Source: Ammoniphilus sp. YIM 78166 (lineage in GTDB: Bacteria > Bacillota > Bacilli > Aneurinibacillales > RAOX-1). From it: a stretch of DNA of 64,000 nucleotides. How positions within the stretch are numbered: position 1 is the stretch's first letter; each line of letters opens with the position of its first letter. The position numbers and the translations under genes are program-made. Positions 59,494 through 64,000 of the stretch are shown here, one piece after another. The notes under the pieces were generated by a model. The model was not told the origin of the DNA, did no database searches, and was given only the letters and a program-made list of their open reading frames with translations. Where the stretch lies: the NCBI RefSeq assembly GCF_004522215.1, contig NZ_SDLR01000001.1, positions 372,001 through 436,000 on the forward strand, written 5' to 3'.

Positions 59494-61380
59494 TTGCTAT
59501 TAAGAGAAATCAACTCCCCAGATAAATTAAAAACACTATCGATACCTGACATGGAGCAGCTCGCGGAAGAAATTCGACAATTTCTAATTGAGAAGCTTTC
59601 GAAGACGGGCGGACATTTGGCATCTAATCTTGGAGTTGTCGAGTTAACCCTAGCTCTTCATTACACGTTTAACAGTCCGATAGATAAATTGATCTGGGAT
59701 GTTGGACATCAGTCATACGTGCATAAGATATTAACTGGACGGATTAATCGTTTTGATACCCTGCGTAAATATCAAGGACTGTCCGGCTTTCCTAAACGCA
59801 ACGAAAGTGTTCATGATGTGTGGGAGACAGGGCACAGCAGTACCTCACTCTCAGCGGCTATGGGGATGGCGATTGCACGGGATATCAAGAAGGAAAAAAA
59901 TCAGGTTGTAGCGATTATCGGCGATGGCGCCTTAACAGGAGGTATGGCCCTTGAGGCCCTAAACCATATCGGCCACGAAAAGAAAAAGCTGATTACCATC
60001 CTGAATGATAATGAGATGTCCATCGCTCCCAATGTAGGAGCGTTGCATAACCACCTGGGTAAATTAAGAACGGATCAGAACTATAAAAAAGTCAAAGAAG
60101 AGCTAGAATCTCTTCTACGCAAGATTCCAGCCGTAGGCGGCAAATTAGCTAAAACCGCAGAACGCTTGAAGGACAGTTTAAAATATTTGCTGGTTTCTGG
60201 AGTTTTCTTTGAAGAACTAGGCTTTACTTATCTTGGTCCGATTGACGGTCATAACCTGACGGAGCTGCTAGAGTGCTTGAATCAAGCCGCCCATATTCAA
60301 GGGCCTGTATTGGTGCACGTGGTGACGAAAAAAGGAAAAGGCTATGCGCCAGCAGAAGCCGATTCCCATACTTGGCACGGAGTGAGTCCTTACAAGATCG
60401 AATCCGGAGAAATGATGAAAAAGGCAGGTCCCCCTAGCTACCCTTCTGTCTTTGCGGATACCGTGATTCGCATCGCTGAAGAAGATCCGAAGGTGGTCGC
60501 CATCACACCTGCGATGCCGGGTGGATCCGGCTTAACCAAATTTGCCCAGCGCTTTCCGGATCGGTTCTTTGATGTAGGGATTGCTGAACAGCATGCGGTC
60601 ACGATGGCTGCAGGTCTAGCTACCCAAGGTGTCAAACCGGTGTGTGCTATTTATTCCACGTTCTTGCAGCGGGGATACGATCAAGTTGTGCATGATGTAG
60701 CTCGCCAAAACCTTAATGTGTTTTTTGCGATAGACCGGGCCGGCTTTGTTGGAGAAGATGGCGAGACCCATCATGGTTTATACGATATTGGCTTCTTGCG
60801 TAGCCAACCGAATATGACCATTATGATGCCTAAGGACGAAAATGATTTCCAGCATATGATATACACCGCTATGAAGTATGAACTAGGCCCAGTTGCTGTC
60901 CGCTATCCCCGTGGGAATGGAACGGGTGTACCGATGGATACTGATTTTCAGATGATCCCCATGGGTAAATCCGTCATCCTGCAGGAAGGCTTACATGTAG
61001 CCATCTTGGCACTTGGAAATATGGTTGAGCTAGCGCAAAATGCAGCTGTTTTGCTTAAAGAAGATGGAATTCAGCCCATGATTGTGGATGCCCGCTTCGT
61101 GAAGCCGTTGGATCGTGATCTGCTTCTGCATCTAGCAAAAGAGGGCTATCAGATCATTACGGTAGAAGAAGGGGCAGTAGCGGGCGGCTTCGGCTCCGCT
61201 ATTCTAGAGTTCTACGCTGTGGAGGGCTACCAGGATACGGTAGTCGAGATGATTGGGGTGCCTGATCTGTATGTAGAGCATGGCAGCGTTTCAGAGCAGC
61301 GGAGAGAAATCGGGCTAACAGCTGAACGGATTGCACAACAAGCCATAAAGCTTTGGCCTAGGAAAAGGCAGAGGGCATAG
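59494..61380 (+). CDS. dxs: 1-deoxy-D-xylulose-5-phosphate synthase
   Basis: First enzyme of the MEP isoprenoid pathway: condenses pyruvate and glyceraldehyde 3-phosphate with thiamine diphosphate. 628 residues. [19 protein letters not shown], the TPP-binding [16 protein letters not shown]...[10 protein letters not shown] region, catalytic Glu in [13 protein letters not shown], and [15 protein letters not shown] are all present. The start is TTG 59494, five bases after GTGAGGAG. Stop and next start abut with no gap. Confidence 0.97.
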   Translation: MLLREINSPDKLKTLSIPDMEQLAEEIRQFLIEKLSKTGGHLASNLGVVELTLALHYTFNSPIDKLIWDVGHQSYVHKILTGRINRFDTLRKYQGLSGFPKRNESVHDVWETGHSSTSLSAAMGMAIARDIKKEKNQVVAIIGDGALTGGMALEALNHIGHEKKKLITILNDNEMSIAPNVGALHNHLGKLRTDQNYKKVKEELESLLRKIPAVGGKLAKTAERLKDSLKYLLVSGVFFEELGFTYLGPIDGHNLTELLECLNQAAHIQGPVLVHVVTKKGKGYAPAEADSHTWHGVSPYKIESGEMMKKAGPPSYPSVFADTVIRIAEEDPKVVAITPAMPGGSGLTKFAQRFPDRFFDVGIAEQHAVTMAAGLATQGVKPVCAIYSTFLQRGYDQVVHDVARQNLNVFFAIDRAGFVGEDGETHHGLYDIGFLRSQPNMTIMMPKDENDFQHMIYTAMKYELGPVAVRYPRGNGTGVPMDTDFQMIPMGKSVILQEGLHVAILALGNMVELAQNAAVLLKEDGIQPMIVDARFVKPLDRDLLLHLAKEGYQIITVEEGAVAGGFGSAILEFYAVEGYQDTVVEMIGVPDLYVEHGSVSEQRREIGLTAERIAQQAIKLWPRKRQRA

Positions 61381-62199
61381 ATGAGCAAAAAAGAACGAAT
61401 TGATGTTCTCCTTGTAGAAAAAGGATATTTTCCCAGTAGAGAAAAAGCAAGAGCCGCCATTATGGCTGGATTGGTCTTTGTTGAAGAAGAACGATGTGAG
61501 AAGCCTGGCACAAAAGTGGAGGAGACGGTTACCATCCGGGTTAAAGGAGAACTCCACCCGTACGTGAGCCGTGGCGGACTCAAGCTGGAGAAGGCGATTA
61601 AGTCCTTTCAGTTAAACCTAGAAGATGCAGTGGTGATGGACATCGGTGCGTCCACCGGAGGATTCACCGACTGTGCCTTGCAAAATGGGGCAAGGCAGGT
61701 TTATGCCATTGATGTGGGATACGGACAGCTCGATTGGAAATTGCGTTCAGACTCACGAGTGATCGTCATGGAGCGAACGAACTTCCGCCACTTGCAGCCG
61801 GAGCAGCTGAAAGGTGATCATCCTAATTTCGCTACGATTGACGTTTCGTTTATCTCGTTAAAAATTATTCTTCCTGTATTGGCTACGTTTCTTGAACCTG
61901 GGGCTCATGTGGTAGCTTTAGTTAAACCGCAGTTTGAGGCGGGGAGAGAACAGGTAGGGAAAAATGGCATCGTACGCGAACCGAGTATCCATGAACAAGT
62001 TCTAACTACCATGGTTGAATTTTCCACCAGTCTGGGCTATTATGTGCAGGGTATTGATTATTCACCCATTACGGGGGGAGAAGGGAATATTGAATTTCTT
62101 CTCCTTCTCCGCTGGAAGGGAAAAGAACTAGATATACAACCCGCAATCGACGCAAAGGAAATCCGTTCCGTTGTGGATAGCGCTCATTCTGCATTCTAG
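61381..62199 (+). CDS. tlyA: TlyA-family rRNA methyltransferase/haemolysin-like (YqxC)
   Basis: 272 residues: N-terminal S4 RNA-binding domain (1-60; RIDVLLVEKGYFPSREKARAAI) and a C-terminal FtsJ-like methyltransferase domain (VSRGGLKLEKAI, then the SAM motif DIGASTGGFTDCALQNGA and VALVKPQFEAGRE). TlyA 2'-O-methylates cytidines in 16S and/or 23S rRNA in other bacteria. It begins at the base after the dxs stop and ends with a terminator. Confidence 0.94.
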   Translation: MSKKERIDVLLVEKGYFPSREKARAAIMAGLVFVEEERCEKPGTKVEETVTIRVKGELHPYVSRGGLKLEKAIKSFQLNLEDAVVMDIGASTGGFTDCALQNGARQVYAIDVGYGQLDWKLRSDSRVIVMERTNFRHLQPEQLKGDHPNFATIDVSFISLKIILPVLATFLEPGAHVVALVKPQFEAGREQVGKNGIVREPSIHEQVLTTMVEFSTSLGYYVQGIDYSPITGGEGNIEFLLLLRWKGKELDIQPAIDAKEIRSVVDSAHSAF

Positions 62200-62207
62200 T
62201 ACTAATT

Positions 62208-62234
62208 AAAAGACAAGCACAGCTTGTCTTTTTT
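62208..62234 (+). terminator. Intrinsic terminator after tlyA
   Basis: AAAAGACAAGC (62208-62218) pairs with GCTTGTCTTTT (62222-62232) and runs into more T residues. Confidence 0.85.
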
Positions 62235-62326
62235 GCATTTTTATGCACAAAGACATAAAAAGTTGTATAATAACAAGGTAATCATTCTTGCGAGTAAGTT
62301 CTCTTAGGATGGAGGCTTCAAACATA

Positions 62327-63184
62327 GTGAAAACGATCGGTTTAGCGGTGAATCGGGATAAGCCAGGGGCATTAAACCTTGCTAAGGAGCTTATCCGTCT
62401 TGTTGAAGAAAGAGGAATCAAATGTTTCGTGGAGCCCTTCGTGGGAGAGTATGTTGGACGGCCTGACCTGGCTATACCATTAATAGCCTATCCCCAGAAC
62501 GTGGACATCGTCTTTGTCCTTGGAGGAGACGGAACCTTGCTCGGAGTGGCCCGCGAGCTTTGTAGGTATGATATCCCTATATTAGGCATTAATCTTGGGA
62601 ATCTAGGTTTTCTTTCTGAAGCAGAGCCAAACAATCTTCCCTTGGCTATTGAGAGAATTTTAAACGGAGAGTATGACTTAGAAAAGAGAATGATGATACA
62701 TGCCGTGCTCATTCGAAATGGAAAGAAAATTAACGAGTATCATGCTCTCAACGATATATGCATTGCAAAAGGTACCTTTAGCCGCATTATTGAGTGTGCA
62801 ACCTATGTAGGTGATATGTATGTGACCACCTATAATGGAGATGGAATCATCGTTTCCACCCCAACGGGGTCTACGGCTTACTCCTTATCTGCAGGAGGCC
62901 CGATTGCCATGCCTTCCATGCATGTACTTTTATTAACGCCTATAGCCCCTCATTCGCTTTCTGCACGACCTATGGTCTTGTCAGTAGAGCAAGAGGTAAG
63001 AGTCGTTTTAGGATCTACCCACGAAGATATGGGGTTAACGATAGATGGACAGATTGGGACCAAGCTCAACATTGGTGATGAACTTGTCCTAAAGAGGTCC
63101 CCGTACGTGACCTCTTTGATTAAATGGAACGAAAGCAGTTTTTTTGAGGTTGTACGAAAAAAGTTAATGGGGGATCCATTATGA
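62327..63184 (+). CDS. nadK: NAD kinase
   Basis: ATP/polyphosphate-dependent kinase making NADP. 285 residues from GTG 62327, chosen because homologues begin KTIGLAVN and GGATGGAGG lies 11 bases upstream; ATG 62309 and TTG 62288 are in frame but poorly supported. [25 protein letters not shown], the NE-type [10 protein letters not shown] region and [23 protein letters not shown] motifs are intact. The stop overlaps argR by four bases. Confidence 0.95.
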   Translation: MKTIGLAVNRDKPGALNLAKELIRLVEERGIKCFVEPFVGEYVGRPDLAIPLIAYPQNVDIVFVLGGDGTLLGVARELCRYDIPILGINLGNLGFLSEAEPNNLPLAIERILNGEYDLEKRMMIHAVLIRNGKKINEYHALNDICIAKGTFSRIIECATYVGDMYVTTYNGDGIIVSTPTGSTAYSLSAGGPIAMPSMHVLLLTPIAPHSLSARPMVLSVEQEVRVVLGSTHEDMGLTIDGQIGTKLNIGDELVLKRSPYVTSLIKWNESSFFEVVRKKLMGDPL

Positions 63185-63630
63185 ATAAAGGACAAAGACA
63201 TATCAAAATAAGAGAAATTATTGCTAATCGGGATATCGAGACCCAGGACGACCTAGTCGATATCCTGCGCGGTATGGGGTACAATGTGACCCAAGCTACA
63301 GTTTCCCGTGATATTAAAGAGCTTCACTTAGTGAAAGTACCAACCAATGATGGTCGCTATAAGTACTCCCTTCCCGCGGATAACCGATTTAACCCGCAGC
63401 AAAAGCTGAAACGGACGCTCATGGACAGCTTCGTCAGCATTGATCAAGCGGATAATCTTCTGGTCATGAAAACCATGCCAGGCAATGCACACGCGATAGG
63501 AGCCCTCATTGACAACTTAGATTGGCACGATATACTGGGTACGATCTGTGGAGATGATACAATCCTTATTATTTGCCGACATAAAGAAGCAGCCGATGAT
63601 TCTACAAAAAGATTTTTAGATATGCTCTAG
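63181..63630 (+). CDS. argR: Arginine repressor ArgR/AhrC
   Basis: 149-residue hexameric regulator of arginine synthesis and breakdown. N-terminal winged helix ([20 protein letters not shown] and [14 protein letters not shown]) and C-terminal arginine-binding/oligomerisation domain with [16 protein letters not shown] and [14 protein letters not shown]. Coupled to nadK by ATGA. Followed by recN, the standard Bacillales order. Confidence 0.97.
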   Translation: MNKGQRHIKIREIIANRDIETQDDLVDILRGMGYNVTQATVSRDIKELHLVKVPTNDGRYKYSLPADNRFNPQQKLKRTLMDSFVSIDQADNLLVMKTMPGNAHAIGALIDNLDWHDILGTICGDDTILIICRHKEAADDSTKRFLDML

Positions 63631-63646
63631 TTTGGAGGCAAACGAG

Positions 63647-64000
63647 ATGATTGTAGAACTATCGATTAAAAATCTAGCGGTTATTAAGCACGTAACTATC
63701 CCTTTTCAACGGGGCTTGAATATCTTGACGGGAGAAACGGGCGCTGGAAAGTCCATCTTAATTGATGCCCTTGGTTTCTTGCTTGGGGGCAGGGGTTCTT
63801 CGGATTACGTGCGATACGGGGAAAAAAAAGCAGAAATTGAAGCTCTGTTTGAGATTGAGCCTGTACACCCTGTAATCAGCTTGTTGCCCCAATTGGGAAT
63901 TGATCCCCCTGAGGATGGCATGCTCATTATCAAACGAGAGATTACCGCTCAAGGAAAGAGCATCTGTAGAATTAACGGACAATTGGTGACCTTAGCCACC
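63647..64000 (+). CDS. recN: DNA repair protein RecN (3'-truncated by window edge)
   Basis: SMC-like ATPase acting early in double-strand-break repair. The first 118 codons are present: IVELSIKNLAVIKHVTIPF and the Walker A NILTGETGAGKSILIDALG, followed by GGRGSSDYVRYGEKKAEIEA, the usual RecN start. ATG 63647 lies eight bases after TGGAGG. The frame is open to the window end. Confidence 0.95.
   Translation, partial: MIVELSIKNLAVIKHVTIPFQRGLNILTGETGAGKSILIDALGFLLGGRGSSDYVRYGEKKAEIEALFEIEPVHPVISLLPQLGIDPPEDGMLIIKREITAQGKSICRINGQLVTLAT

Noticed and set aside
1..64000. CRISPR array, rRNA, tRNA or intact prophage
   Set aside because: I saw no regularly spaced direct repeats, no cloverleaf or rRNA signatures, and no phage structural or integrase genes.

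Overview
The window is chromosomal DNA from an endospore-forming member of the Bacillales. It carries the complete spoIIIAA-AH operon, splB, dynA, mntR, the yqhP-yqhV genes and the conserved housekeeping run accB - yqhY - nusB - folD - xseA - xseB - ispA - dxs - tlyA - nadK - argR - recN. Strong GGAGG-type ribosome sites and TTG/GTG starts also fit a low-to-middle GC Firmicute. The mix of spore genes, a YesM/YesN two-component pair, a CD1247-type acidic protein and an OLE RNA suggests the Paenibacillaceae/Brevibacillus/Ammoniphilus side of the order, but the species cannot be read from the sequence.

Region 1 (1-19359) is a polyuronate-use locus, all on the + strand. It has a CUT1-type ABC importer (permease cut by the window edge, lipoprotein binding protein), a large secreted heparinase II/III-fold lyase, a secreted DNRLRE/Big2/FN3 protein, a small secreted protein, a YesN/YesM-type two-component system, an SDR reductase, KDG kinase, KDPG aldolase, a cytosolic heparinase II/III-family oligo-lyase, KdgF, a DUF624 membrane protein and an MFS transporter. 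Together they could take an unsaturated uronate through KDG and KDPG to pyruvate and glyceraldehyde 3-phosphate. No KduI-type isomerase is present, which favours an alginate-like route. The 900-bp gap at 8607-9509 is AT-rich, has no credible gene and is bounded by imperfect inverted repeats.

Region 2 (19361-31824) is accessory: a DUF1835 protein, a zinc-starvation unit (perfect Zur box, COG0523 GTPase, unknown protein), a MATE exporter, a protein with a C-terminal J domain, a NarL-type two-component system, a likely copper unit (DUF4198 protein and a CopC-CopD fusion), an M1 metallopeptidase lipoprotein and an NhaC-type antiporter.

Region 3 (31965-46434) holds a bacilliredoxin, the tandem dynamin DynA, spore photoproduct lyase, MntR, yqhP/Q/R, a c-type cytochrome lipoprotein, an aminopeptidase, EF-P, the sulfolactate genes comA/comB, yqhV and a CD1247-type protein. 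Region 4 (46485-51834) is the sigma-E-driven spoIIIA operon. Region 5 (51861-64000) starts with accB and is notable for the lack of accC. It continues through the Asp23/AmaP membrane-stress genes and nusB to the isoprenoid genes.

The most striking element is a ~670-nt structured RNA between ispA and dxs (about 58696-59367). Position, length and structure identify it as OLE (ornate, large, extremophilic) RNA. It has its own extended -10 promoter and intrinsic terminator. The gene for its usual membrane partner OapA, normally next to it, is not there: dxs follows directly.
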